Assembly: GCA_022495995.1 (NCBI GenBank)
Contig: JAFEMH010002451.1
Span: forward strand, 276,591-340,590
DNA: 64,000 nt
Origin: Adenophora triphylla var. japonica
Lineage: Eukaryota; Streptophyta; Magnoliopsida; Asterales; Campanulaceae
Reading direction: 5' to 3'
In this document: positions 48,068-58,460 of the stretch, one piece after another
How the letters are laid out: each line of letters starts with the position of its first letter
Position numbering within the stretch: position 1 is the stretch's first letter
Translations under genes and position numbers: made by a program
Notes under the pieces: generated by a model
What the model saw: the letters and a program-made list of their open reading frames with translations, nothing else
What the model was told of the DNA's origin: nothing
Databases searched by the model: none

Positions 48068-50561
48068 GGTAACACCCACCTCGCTTACTCACCCACCCCC
48101 ACCCCTAAAAAATAATAAAAATAAAAAAAAACAAAATTTGGGGGGAAGTGAAAGTGGATGGGGGAGTAGGCAGGGTGGGGGCGGACATAAAAAATAAAAA
48201 ATTTGGTGGGTGGGTGGGTGGTTGGGGGTGTGGGGTAGGCAGGGGGTGGGTGGGGCGGTTACCAAAAAAAATAATAAAAAAAAATTGGGGGGGGGGTGGG
48301 TGGGGGTAGGCAGGGGGGGGGTGGGGGGATTAAAAAAAAATTTTTTTTTGGGGGGGGTGAGGTGTTGTGGGGTGGGGTGGGGCGGTTACAAAAAAAAAAT
48401 AAAGAAATTTGGGGGTGGGGGTGGGTGGGGGGGGGGTGGGATAGGCCACCTTGTGAAATATGAGTCGTTTTACCAAACACCCGAAAATATTTTACACCCT
48501 TCCTCTGTAAAACATTTTACGCTCTACCTCCGTAAAACATTTTACAGGAAAACATTTTCCAGAAAACGTTTTCCGGAAAATGTTTTACGTCGAAACAAAC
48601 GGAGCCTTAGTGCCATGCTAACAAACACTTCTGTCTGGTTTATGTCAGCTTCGGGTGTCCCCCCCCCCTTCTTTTAACTTATTTTTGAATGCTGTTTATA
48701 CGTCTACAGATATTTGGTCTTGATGAAAATATCGAGAATGTTAATGAACAATACTGGACATTACGTGCAGAGGAGGTATGTGTTGGCATTTCTAGGCACC
48801 ATATGTAGTAGGCTTGTGGACTAGTCTTTGGATTTTCTACATCAAAGAGCTACTTTGTGTGCTTGATGTTTGCGTGGATTTCTCCTGTCAGATTTACTTG
48901 TGTGAGGCTAGTGTTGCAACTGACATGTTCTCATAACAGATTCCAGAAGAGGAGAAAGAAATTGGTCCCCAGGATCTCCTGATACATGTTTATCATTTTA
49001 TGAAGGACCCGGCTCAGAATCAGGTGATAGTTGGTTGAAATACCTTTCTCTCTCTCCCTCCTTTTTCTTTTATTATTCAAGGGTTTTTTTTTTTTTTTGC
49101 CGGAGTATTCTGTTTATGTCTTGCAAGTTATATTGAGCACAGGACCTTGCTTGATATGCATTGTGGTTGGTATTCACAGCAGGTTCAGAATTTTGGGGAA
49201 CCGTTTTTCTTGGTCATCCATGAAGGTGAGATGTTAGCGGAAGTTAAGGTACGCGTGCAGAAGAAATTAAAGGTTCCAGATGAGGAGTTCTCAAAGGTAA
49301 TTTCTTTTCCTACCTTTACAATATTTCTGCTCTTGGCAATTTATCGGAGCATTTGGAGTGCACATGTTTTAGTAATTTTTAAATTATGCTTTTACTAATT
49401 TCTGATTATTTTACAGTGGAAATTCGTATGTTTGTCTATGGGTCAGCCAGAGTACCTCCAAGACACTGATATTATGTCCACTCGCTTTCAGGTTTGCCTC
49501 CCTCTCTCTATCTTTATTCCACAGTCACCTACATGCAAATGCAAATGTAAACGCAAATGCATTCTCTCATAAACTGACCTGTTTTAGTGAAGTTTGAATA
49601 TTTAATTTCTCTGTATATTTCTCATTTGGAACTTTTGTCTTCTCGTTTTTTTTTTTTTTTTTTTTGTTTTTAGAGGAAAGATGTGCATGGTGCTTGGGAG
49701 CAATACCTTGGGCTCGAACATTCTGATAACCCTCCAAAAATATCACATTCAGCTAAGTTTATAGAAGCTAGTGCAGAAGTAGAAGTTAGCAACACTGAGA
49801 TGGCATTGGAGCACGGAGCCCAGTTTATAGAAGCTAGTGCAAACACAGAAGGTCACAACACTGAGTTAGCATTGGGGCTTGGAGCTGAGGCTATAGAAGC
49901 TAGTACAGAAGCTGTTGCAGACGTACAAACAGATATTATGAATGCCAAAGTGGAACCCACTGGTACAGTTTTATTTGAGCGCAAAGGACCCCCATCAGTT
50001 GAGGATCCTGAATCTTGGCGAGGTTTTCCAGTTGGGAAAGCTCACGCTAGTTTGCTGCAAGATGCAGAGGTAGAACATCCAGATTTTTTTAATGATGTGA
50101 AATACTCTTCTGCAAGACGTGCCGTTCAAAGTTTGAATCTTTTTGCATCAAACTTGGCCAACCTTGCTTCTGATAAACATGGGTCTTTATCTAGAGATGA
50201 TCTCCAAGTCATGAGGGATGAGCTCACGGACCTGGAACGTGATGGGTTCCACATTAGATGGGCTATTGAGAGTGTTGACCGTGTGTTTACTGAGTGTTTC
50301 CAACTCCCCCTTCAGCAAGAGATTACTGAACTTGCTGCAGAATTTACTCATTTGAAGGGTGAGATTGAACATCTCCAGGTGAAAACTGCCAGCCTTAAAG
50401 AAGAAGTGAGTACCCTCAAAGAGAAGACCGAGCATGCAGAGAAGGAACTAGTAGTTGCAGAGAAGGAAATGGGGGATGCGGAGCTTCGTTTGAAGGAGAT
50501 TGCAAGTGAATTAGAGATTCGAGGCCGCCTTTTAGCTGAATATAATAGTATTTTGCATTAA
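35980..50561 (+). CDS. UBP12-like: UBP12-like MATH/coiled-coil fusion protein lacking the protease domain
   Basis: Fourteen exons join into one open frame of 742 codons: 35980-36031, 36460-36595, 36982-37139, 43504-43688, 43799-43854, 43956-44133, 44244-44342, 44416-44487, 44663-44728, 48710-48775, 48940-49023, 49183-49296, 49417-49491, 49674-50561. All have GT/AG ends and matching phases. Residues ~30-155 are a MATH domain ([29 protein letters not shown]). At residue 177 (DSKK) it skips the whole UCH catalytic domain of UBP12/13 and resumes at [13 protein letters not shown], the USP7 C-terminal region, up to [11 protein letters not shown]. The tail (456-742) has three 22-residue repeats and a coiled coil resembling MATH/coiled-coil proteins. 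It cannot hydrolyse ubiquitin; it may bind partners of UBP12. The ATG is chosen by homology to the EEMLVP region, so the N-terminus is shorter than usual. Confidence 0.85.
36643..36905. mobile_element. Stowaway-type MITE in intron 2
   Basis: The 263-bp element has inverted ends tactccctctgtcccatttc and gaaatgggacattgggagta, with TA at both borders. Confidence 0.8.
37229..37488. mobile_element. Stowaway-type MITE in intron 3
   Basis: The 260-bp element has inverted ends tactaccttcgtccaaaata and atttgggacggaatgagta, with TA borders. It lies 90 bp after exon 3. Confidence 0.75.
37489..38239. other. intron 3 sequence before the LINE
   Basis: Ordinary AT-rich intron; no gene or element recognised. 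Confidence 0.5.
38287..38515 (+). repeat. two 114-bp tandem repeats in the LINE leader
   Basis: The unit starting gctacacttcaaagacctgg at 38287 recurs at 38401, a 114-bp period, with a second copy slightly diverged. Each contains a gtcgtcgccc...gcgacg inverted pair. Confidence 0.9.
38583..41400 (+). pseudogene. LINE ORF2-like endonuclease/reverse transcriptase
   Basis: Endonuclease blocks are [13 protein letters not shown] (about 38656) and [12 protein letters not shown] (about 38977). RT blocks are [14 protein letters not shown] (about 39995), [15 protein letters not shown] (about 40270), [20 protein letters not shown] (about 40372) and the catalytic FADD at about 40645. The C-terminus includes [13 protein letters not shown] (about 41092), common in RTE elements. 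Many frameshifts and stops separate these pieces, so the copy is dead. Confidence 0.82.
41606..42700 (+). other. intron 3 stretch with an unidentified 96-codon frame
   Basis: The frame 42026-42316 ([21 protein letters not shown]) shows no motif I recognise. It could be a captured gene fragment or chance. Confidence 0.3.
42712..42741. repeat. (TA)n microsatellite
   Basis: About 15 alternating TA units within intron 3. Confidence 0.9.
42862..43072. repeat. imperfect ~129-bp tandem duplication in intron 3
   Basis: The segment gtaaagcaatttgcataag ... cagtcttctttcgaa at 42862-42943 recurs at about 42991-43070 with several changes. Confidence 0.85.
44729..47584. other. intron 9, left part; composition unlike neighbours
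   Basis: This large intron segment has no gene-like frame with known motifs. From about 45050 to 46990 the sequence is less AT-rich and more even in composition, which loosely recalls plant mitochondrial DNA. I cannot confirm this. A short segment near 47300-47410 has repeated gtccgag/ctcggat motifs like an unclassified small transposon. Confidence 0.35.
47585..48606. mobile_element. Harbinger-type foldback element in intron 9
   Basis: The 1022-bp insert is bounded by TTA on both sides (47582-47584 and 48607-48609). Its ends are ggctccgtttgtttgg and the complement of cgaaacaaacggagcc. Inward, both arms carry repeated ttttccggaaaa and cgtaaaacat motifs. The centre is C-rich on the left (47870-48110) and G-rich on the right (48140-48440), with poly-T and poly-A runs, so the element can fold into a long hairpin. 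TTA targets and the ggctccgtttg end fit PIF/Harbinger MITEs. Confidence 0.8.
49755..49952 (+). repeat. three 66-bp coding repeats in the UBP12-like gene
   Basis: Units start at 49755, 49821 and 49887. The first two give [25 protein letters not shown] 22-residue repeats; the third begins EAIEASTEA and drifts. They lie between the USP7-like part and the coiled-coil tail. Confidence 0.9.
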
Positions 50562-51033
50562 ATACTCATGTTTATGCATGACGCACATGTAGTATGAAAC
50601 TCTTATGGATTAACTGCAATGTTATGTCAAATATTCCCTTAGGTCAAGTCAAATCTTATAGCAGTGTCTGATTCCTATTCCCTCCCCCCCATAGCACCCT
50701 TCTTGCTTGTTTTGTTTATGAGTGGAATGCTTAACGTTTGTATTTCTCTGTGGATGGACTTCAGTCTTTTGTACTTCCTATTTTCTCGTGCGTTTGAACA
50801 CACGGACAAATAAGTTTTGACAAATTAACTAAAACGAATATAGAAAAATTTTATAAGAACACAAAATAATTTAAGGAAATATAATTTTAAATACGCTTAT
50901 TTCAACAAAAACATATCATCATATTAATCAAATAATATTACACATATAACTAATAAATAAATAAATTATACATTTTAAAAAAATTATTTAAATATAACAT
51001 TATTAGTGATACATACATTAACAAGGCCAAAAT
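50562..51033. other. 3' flank of the UBP12-like gene
   Basis: AT-rich sequence with no gene. The 3' UTR is expected here, but no clear polyadenylation signal could be singled out. Confidence 0.5.
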
Positions 51034-51167
51034 CTTGTGAAAAACTAGTTTTTCCATAACATAAGAAAAAACTAGTTTTTAAACACTAACCCTAACTAAT
51101 AAGAGGAATGAACAATAATGAAAACTAGTTTTTCCATAACATTTTGAAAAAACTAGTTTTTCACAAG
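51034..51167. repeat. 134-bp inverted-repeat element built on aaaactagtttt
   Basis: Perfect 20-bp arms at 51034-51053 and 51148-51167 enclose two further aaaactagtttttccataac copies. It may be a tiny foldback MITE. Confidence 0.85.
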
Positions 51168-51782
51168 ACCTACTCATTAATTAACAAGTGTTTTCAATAT
51201 CAAATATTGCATATCAAAATATTAAAACATTTAGAATTAGTAATTCTCTAGATGTAGTAAATGTTCTCCTTCGAAAGAAGACATGCAATATACAAACATT
51301 AACTTTTAAAATAAGACTTACATTACATTAGTAAGAGATTGATATGGTAAATATTATATAAATTCAAATATAATATGGTAAACTAATCATATATTACAGT
51401 TATTTATAGATTCATATGGAATGAATACTTTAATAAAAGACAAAAATATTTTTAATACATTCAACTATACACCAAATTTTACTTTGCACATTTGAGCGAA
51501 TTTTGTCCCGTGACACTTGAATTGTGCGAAAATATGGCGATGAACAGAGCGAAGTGGAGGACAAATTTATGTGGATGATGAAGTTTGATTTTCCTTTCTT
51601 CTTTTTTTCCTCCAAAATTCTTTCCACTTATTTCTTATTTTAAAAATCCTCTTAACTTTCAAATAATTTTTTACTTTCTTTGTTTTTTTCAATTTTTTTT
51701 CCAAAATATTCTTTCCACCTATTTCTTCTTTTCAATCACTTCTTAGTTTTTTTTTTCTTCTTCACATCTTTTCTTTCTTTGA
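51168..51782. other. AT-rich intergenic stretch
   Basis: No gene or complete element was seen. Confidence 0.5.
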
Positions 51783-51847
51783 CGATTACATATGTCAATT
51801 CATGTTAGCCGGCCCCAAATCATTTTGTTACTAAGCCTTTTTGCTTT

Positions 51848-51879
<32 letters not shown>

Positions 51880-51890
51880 GGTGTTAGTGA
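51783..51890 (+). mobile_element. RTE LINE 3'-end fragment
   Basis: The stretch ttagccggccccaaatcatt followed by a (ttg)n/(tgg)n tail matches the end of the LINE at 41525-41600. Only the 3' end is present (severely 5'-truncated). Confidence 0.75.
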
Positions 51891-52257
51891 TACTTTATTT
51901 TTTAAATCATTAATTTTCTCCATTCTTCCAATGGAAATTAAAAATTTAAGAAAACTGATATGTGCACGCTAGTTATTTTCGTCATTCTCATTTTAATTGT
52001 AATTTTTATTTAATTTATACTTTCTTTAAAATTAATTATATCTTTATATTAAAAAAATAAAAATTATTATTATCTAATTTAGAAAAAAATATTATGATCT
52101 AAAATAATTCATTTTTTTTAGCAAAAAAATATTTTATATTAAGTTTTAATGTACTTATTATTTTAAGCTTTAATGTAGCTACTACAAAAAATAATAATAA
52201 TTAAATCTTTCGAAAATAACTTTTCAAACGTTAAATAAAATATAATTAGTTATCAAA

Positions 52258-52521
52258 TACTCCCTCCGTCCCTAAATGTTTGTCCCATTTCCCCTTTTCT
52301 TTTGTCCCAAAAAGTTAGTCTCATTTCCAAAATTAAAGCTTCAAAATCACTAAATTTTCAAAACTTGTAACATTTAGGGACGGAGTATTACATAACGGCG
52401 GTGTATATTATCAATAATTTTCAAAGCGTTCGTAAAAATAACCAAAATTAAAGCTTCAAAATCACTAAATTAAAATATTTGAAAAGTCAAATGGGACAAA
52501 TATTTAGGAACGGAGGGATTA
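52258..52521. mobile_element. Stowaway-type MITE, partly duplicated
   Basis: A left end tactccctccgtccctaaat and an inner right end atttagggacggagta (to 52387) make a 130-bp unit. The internal ccaaaattaaagcttcaaa recurs at 52442, followed by a second right end (to 52521). Confidence 0.75.
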
Positions 52522-53745
52522 TAATTAGTAATGGGTGTCGACGGTTAAAGAAGATGGTAACGGTTATGGGGATGATAGTGAATTTTCCATAATTTTTATC
52601 TTACATTTTTATATTTGAGTGTGTTTAATTTGGCGTGTTGGTTGGGATAGTGGTTTGATAACGATTCACTTTTCTGATTCATTTGTAATGAGTACTGGAT
52701 TTTAGAGAAAGATTAATTTTATATCACTTGTGCTTTTATATATACTAGTCAGTAACCCGTTGATACTCGACGGATATAATGAATCTAATAATTAAATATT
52801 ATAAAAACAACATGGTGAAATTATATTCCTGTGACTCAACCTGAAAATATTCAACACAAGATTCTTAATATTCTTAATAATAAAAATATTATACACATTT
52901 TGTTCCAAAGTAAGTAAGGTTTCTATTTTGTCCTTTTTTACGTTCATCCTAGAGTAAAGTTTTAAAATGGAAAATAATGACAATTTTTGCCCTTATCATG
53001 CTTATAATTATAAAAAACCACAACATAACGTACATACTTCGTATTTCAATTAACTTGAATCATAAATAGTGTTTTTGATAATTAAGTCTTCAAGCCACTC
53101 AAACTGTTTGCCCACTTTTTTCCTTAATAAGCGTGCAATATGACTGCAACATTCTTCTTATTTCAAAATGAAAGAAGTATCACTTAAAATATTAAACTAT
53201 ACAAATTATACCAAAACTAATTTACACTTTAATGGATGCACATAGTAGAGATAAATTTTGTATCACATAAACAAATATAGATTCAGAATTACCTCACAAA
53301 ATATGATTCACTAAACATAAAAGTGTTACTTATTCATGAATTGAGATTTTTTTAACGTGATTATATCTTTTAGTAGTATATAAAAAACTAAATGCCTAGC
53401 GTACATTGTTTAATATAATAATATTTATATCCCAAAATGAATGATCAAAATATTTTAAATTTATCGTTAATCAAGAAAAAATTAGAAAAATAATTTAGTT
53501 TTTCGTTTTTGGGACGGAGTATACTTTTTCTAAAAAGAGACCTTGACAACGATGTAATGCTTAGGATCATATTTGATCGCTCATAAAAAAAAAAAAAACA
53601 TGTTTGATCAACACACAGAAAAAAGAATCAAGAAAATTACCTAAGTTAAAAATCACAACAAAAAATATTCTTAAAAACTATATTGAGATGATCAAATTAA
53701 ATAATACTAAGAGAATGATAGAATTGATTTAAATCTGTCCGTGGA
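52522..53745. other. AT-rich intergenic stretch
   Basis: No gene was found. A lone tgggacggagtata near 53512 is a MITE end. Confidence 0.5.
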
Positions 53746-53933
53746 GGTTTAGCTTTCAATGGCCATAATTGAAATTACCCTATCCGGCCAAGGCGTGCGA
53801 GCCCCTAGATCTCGCATTCGTCGTTCGGGAAGTCGCCGGATCCGAGAGGCAGCGCAATCGCGCCCGCATCCGGCTTATTCCGTTTTAGCGTTGCGTGTTG
53901 GAGGTGTCTCGCCGTTTGTTTTCGCATTTGTAG

Positions 53934-53945
53934 AGTCGCCACGCC
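53934..53945 (-). promoter_or_regulatory. putative primer-binding site
   Basis: The minus strand reads TGGCGACTCT. Tat/Ogre elements use a similar TGGCGACTC primer site just after the 5' LTR. It is preceded on the minus strand by aataaa in the inferred LTR end. Confidence 0.6.
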
Positions 53946-54369
53946 GTTTTTATTAAGCCCAAAACATTGAAAGGGCATCGCTTAAAGATAATTTTAAACC
54001 TGTTTTTGTGTGATGAGATTTTGAGTTCGGAGGTCGATGACTCCTCGGGAAGAGAATATTAGAATATTAGAGCTCACTCCGAGTAGCCTCGTAAACGAGT
54101 CTTTCTGATATCCCTAATATCCTTTAAATGTCATGTGTGTGTGTGTGCTTTTAAAAATGCATGCCAGATCGGATGTCTACATTGTATGCTATGTATGGAA
54201 ATGTATTGAAATAGTAAGGGAAGGAAGCCTTACCAATGTTGGTTCGTGTCTGCCTTCCGCCGGGGAATAGTGTTTCGAGGTCGGAGTAGCGTTCCTGTAC
54301 GGATCTCGGATTGCTTCGGGAGATGCCTTCTGTCCGCGGACAGAGTTTCGGCGTGAGCCGAGGTGGCAG

Positions 54370-54570
54370 TGCCGCGTTCGGGTAGAGGTTCGGCGTGCGT
54401 GGGGATCGTCGGGATCACTCGGGCAGGTTCGGCGTGCGCGCGGTGGCAGGAGTCACTCGGCAGTTTCGGCGTGGCTTTGGGATCGTCGGGATCACTCGGG
54501 CAGGTTCGGCGTGCGTCAGGGTGGCAGGAGTCACTCGCAGCAGTTTCGGCGTGGTTTGGGATCGCCGGCT
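54370..54570 (+). repeat. GC-rich tandem repeats (ggcgtg...cactcggg)
   Basis: Units with gggatcgtcgggatcactcg and ggtggcaggagtcactcg alternate, about 110 bp per double unit. Confidence 0.75.
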
Positions 54571-54840
54571 TGACTCGGAAAGAGCCGGACACCGTGGAAA
54601 GACTGTGCGAGGCCTCGTAGTACCACGAGGGGCCTCAGAGTACCTCGAGAGTTGCCTCGGGGCGGCGCGGGAGCGTCTCGGGAGCGCTCGGAGGCTTCTG
54701 AGCACCACGAGGGGGCTCGGAAGGCCTCTAAGGATCCGAAAGGGGCCGGGAATGCCTCGGAAGGACTTAGAGGGGAAGCCGAAGGCCTAGTGGAGGAAGA
54801 GAGAAGTGGGAGGTGCTCGAAAATGAGGAGGGGGAGCCCT

Positions 54841-54848
54841 CTATTTAT
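54841..54848 (-). promoter_or_regulatory. TATA box of the LTR (minus strand)
   Basis: The minus strand reads ctataaatagaggg, a canonical plant TATA context, upstream of the inferred R region. Confidence 0.55.
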
Positions 54849-55706
54849 AGTGCCGTATTAGGTGCAAAGAGGTCCGTACGGACCTCCCCGGTAATCCAAG
54901 ATTTTGGTTTTCCTCGATTTGAGGGAATCTCGTGATGATGGAGGAATATTTGCAATTATGGTGTCCCCTCTGAGCAATAAGGTCCGTACGACCATCTTGC
55001 ATGCAAAGAGGTCCGTACGGACCAACTAAGCATGTGGGTAATCATTTCTTCCGGATTTGAGGGAATATTGTGGACTTTAAGAAGATTCAAGAATTATGAC
55101 AACAAAGAGGTCTCGTATTTTACCAATATTGCTTTCCCAATTTCCCGAAAATTCCCGAAAGGTCCTTTGTCCCTTTTTATCCTGTGAAAGCTCCTCCCTT
55201 GGTTTGGTTGGGGGTTTAGAGAGGGTTTTGAGTGAGAGGGGTCGTCGAGACTGTGTTGATGAGTCGGCGGTGTTTCCCGTGTGTTTGAAAGGGTGTGATC
55301 CAGATTGGGGTACTTACAGCCCTCGACGACGTCACTTATGAAAGAAGGGGTCGCCGATAAGATAAGTGGTCCTAACTGGATCGCGTGTCGGGAGAGGAAG
55401 CGACCGTGGAGGCCGCCAGGACGCGCGGTGTCCTTTGGTGACCGCATAGGTCAAGCAGGCCGGACCCCGTGATAGATTCCCTACGTATCCTCGGCGGGAA
55501 TCAAGCCCGGCCGTAGTTCGGGTCGTGAAATCTCGTGAGGCGCGGGTGCGCGTGGTGGTGCCTGAGTGTGGTGACCGCCGAGGTCAATTGTGAGGACGTG
55601 GTGGTGTCCCGGGATGGAAATTTTACGATTTTCCTAATCGGGTGGTTTAAGGCCTTTCTGCCTGGGAGATAGTCGCAGGACTCGAATCGCCTTTGGACGC
55701 CGGTCA

Positions 55707-56175
55707 CCGAGGACTTTCAATCGTCTTCCGCGGGCGGCCGTGCCACGCCGGGAGGACTTTCAATCGCCTTTCTCGCGGCGGCTGGTGCCACGCCGGGAGG
55801 ACTTTCAATCGTCTTCGGCGGCGGCTGGTGCCACGCCGAGGACTTTGAATCGTCTTCGCGCGGCGGCTGGTGCCACGCCGGGAGGACTTTGAATCGTCTT
55901 CGGCGGCGGTTGGTGCCACGCCGGGAGGACTTCTGAATCGTCTTCCCGGCGCATGTCGGTGCCACGCCGGAGGACTTTGAATCGTCTTCGCGGCGGTGCT
56001 GACGTTATGCGCGAGGACTTTGAATCGTCTTCTAGCCGCAGCTGATGTAATGCGCGAGGACTTTGAATCGTCTTCTAGCCGCTAGCTGATGTAATGCGCG
56101 AGGACTTTGAATCGTCTTCTAGCCGCAAGCTTGATGTTATGCGCGAGGACTTTGAATCGTCTTCTAGCCGCATTA
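55707..56175 (+). repeat. ~43-45-bp tandem repeats (gaggactttgaatcgtcttc)
   Basis: About eleven units. The left ones contain ggtgccacgccgg, the right ones gatgtaatgcgc, so two subfamilies of one unit lie side by side. Confidence 0.9.
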
Positions 56176-56569
56176 GCAGGAGGCGCGGCCGCTTGTGCTT
56201 TGATAGCGAGAGGCGTAGATGCCTTTGTGTTTTTGCATGTCGAGTAGAAGGTTGGACTTACGACGACCGCCGGTGCTTGCGTTGCCGTTGAAGCGGGCAA
56301 GGATGACGGCCTATTGCTTCACCATTTGGCATTTTGGAGGCGCTTCGTGCCTCGGGACTTGTACTCTGAGGTGTCGGGCTCCTTTTTGTGCTTGCTTTTG
56401 CCGCTGAGCGGGCAAGGATGATGGTCTGCCGATACGCGCCCTTGTACGACTTCCCTCGACTGGGGAGGAGCTCTGCCACTTTGATGGGCCTGCTTGCGCT
56501 GCCGCTGAAGCTGGCTAGGTCCGGCTTACGTTGACGGTGCTTGAATCATTGGGATGTATGACCTCAGAG

Positions 56570-57030
56570 GGGCCTTTCCGCCGAGAAGATGACTTTCGAC
56601 CTTCTTTTCAGGGCCAAAGGCCGAGTTGTCGCTGAGCTGCTCGGAGGCGTCTTCAGGCTCGGGGATTCGTGGCCGGGAGGTGTCAGTCTTCGAATTGCCG
56701 TCGGCGTTGGAGGCGTCTCGTGCCTCGATATTCGCATCGCGGGAGGTGTCAGTTCTTTCTCTGAATCGCCGTGAGCGTGGCGAGGACCTGGTCTTACACC
56801 GACGGCCAGGGTCAATTTGCCGGATGCATGTAGGGCCCTTTTTCTCGTTGGGAAGATGACTTCGGACCTCTTTGAGGCCAGCCGAGTTGTCGCTGAGCGC
56901 TTGGAGGCGTCTCAGGCCTCGAGATTCGTGGCCGGGAGGTGTCAGTTCTTTCTGAATTGCCGTCGGCGTTTTGGAGGCGTCTCGTGCCTCGATATTCGTA
57001 CCGGGAGGCGCCGTCTTTGACGAGTCGGCC
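56570..57030 (+). repeat. two ~265-bp higher-order repeats
   Basis: A unit with agatgact, gagttgtcgctgag, ggaggcgtct and gggaggtgtcagt occurs at about 56570 and again at about 56835, with short sub-repeats inside. Confidence 0.75.
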
Positions 57031-57044
57031 GGCTGAGTCGCCGC

Positions 57045-57715
57045 TGAGCTGGCGAGGACCGGGTCTTACACCGACGGCCGGGGTCAATTGCCGCTGGAGT
57101 GGGCGAGGACCGCTTTACGTTGACGGCCTGGGGTTGAATTGCCGCTGGAGCGGGCGAGACCGGTCTTACACCGACGGCCGGGGGTCAATTGCCTGCCTGA
57201 GCTGGCGAGGACCGGCCTTACACCGACGGCCGGTGGTCAATTGCCGCTGGAGCGGGCGAGGACCGGGCCTTACACCGACGGCCGGGGTCAATTGCCGTTG
57301 AGCTGGCGAGACCGGTCTTACACCGACGGCCGGTGGTTGAATTGCCGCTGGAGCTGGCGAGGACCGGCTTACGTTGACGGCCGGGGTCAATTGCCGCTGG
57401 AGCTGGCGAGGCTGCTTACGCCGATCGCCTGGGGTTGAATTGCCGCCGCTGAGCGGGCGAGACCGGTCTTACACCGACGGCCGGTGTTGAGCCCGCTGAG
57501 TCGGGCGAGGACCGGTCTTACGTTGATGGCCGGGGGTGAATTGCCGCTGGAGCCGGGCGAGGCTCGGCCCTTACGCCGACCGCCTGGTTGAATTGTCGCT
57601 GGAGCCGGGCGAGGACCTGGGCCTTACACCGACGGGCGGTGGTCAATTGCCGCTGGAGCTGGGCGAGGACCGGTCTTACGTTGATGGCCGGTGGCCGAAT
57701 TGCCTGAGCGGGCGA
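57045..57715 (+). repeat. ~50-bp tandem repeats (gccgctggagcgggcgagga)
   Basis: About thirteen diverged units containing cttacaccgacggccgg and ggtcaattgccgctg. Plus-strand open frames across them are by-products of the repeat. Confidence 0.88.
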
Positions 57716-58460
57716 GGAAGAGAGGAGGAGCGGCCGGGTTGAGCCCCCTGTTCCCGGGCCCGATGCCGGGGCCGGATTTCACGTATGTCCTGGGGACGGA
57801 TCGAGGAGGAGGGTGTGCTCGCACTGCTCCGGAGCAGCTCCCGCCGCATACAGAGCGGACCCCGATAGATCGGTGAGTGTGCCGACTCTTTTCCATCTTG
57901 GCATCTTCCCCGTATTTTTCTTTGTTGCCGAGTATATCCGTATTGCCGAGCGTTTCCGTCGCTTGTCTGTTCAGTCCCGGGGAGAGCTTATGATATGCCG
58001 ACTCGCCGTTATGTGGCGACGAGGTCGCTTGCGAAGAAGATGGCGTCGAAGATATCTTGCCGGTCTTCGCGACGCGTGCCGGCGCACGAGCCTATGCCTT
58101 CGAGGCATTCCCGTGGACGTTCCTCCGCCTGGGAGCCGAGCCGGGAGCCGCAACAGAGGGACCTTCGAGGGGGCGGCATAGCATGGATGTCGGACATCTT
58201 CGGAGCTCCGAGGCCGCAGCACTTTACTCGCTCTTCCCTCGCCAGATGCACAGGCGAGGGTTCGTCGTAGCCTTCCTTCTTCGATCCTTTCGCCGGATTT
58301 GATCCTTCGTATTACTTTCGAGCGGCAGCCTCCGACGGGGCTCAGACTTCGATGACGAGGATGTGGCGGGCGAGTTCACAGGATGCCCGACTTCTCTCTC
58401 GGGAGGACCTAGGCGAGGATGATGATGATGCCGAAGAGTCGGATTAGTGGTCCATTTGCT

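Larger units (their letters stand above)
53946..58460 (-). repeat. putative long LTR with internal tandem repeats
   Basis: Bounded on the minus strand by a purine-rich aagaaagatatggaaagagg (about 58490-58465, possible polypurine tract) and the primer-binding site. A TATA box at 54841-54848 fits minus-strand transcription, placing R-U5 at about 53946-54810 and U3, with the repeats, to the right. No second LTR copy is in the window, so borders are inferred. Confidence 0.5.

Noticed and set aside
47825..48677. Gly/Lys-rich frames in the foldback element
   Set aside because: They only translate G-rich and A-rich runs of a non-coding hairpin.
54230..54790. Overlapping frames on both strands rich in Arg, Ser and Gly
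   Set aside because: They fall in GC-rich LTR repeats with few stops by composition alone.
55707..57715. Tandem repeats considered as CRISPR or rDNA intergenic spacer
   Set aside because: Units are contiguous with no unique spacers, no rRNA sequence is nearby, and retrotransposon pol flanks them.
57139..57742. Several plus-strand frames across the GC-rich repeats
   Set aside because: They arise from a repeated ~50-bp unit in different frames and match no protein family.
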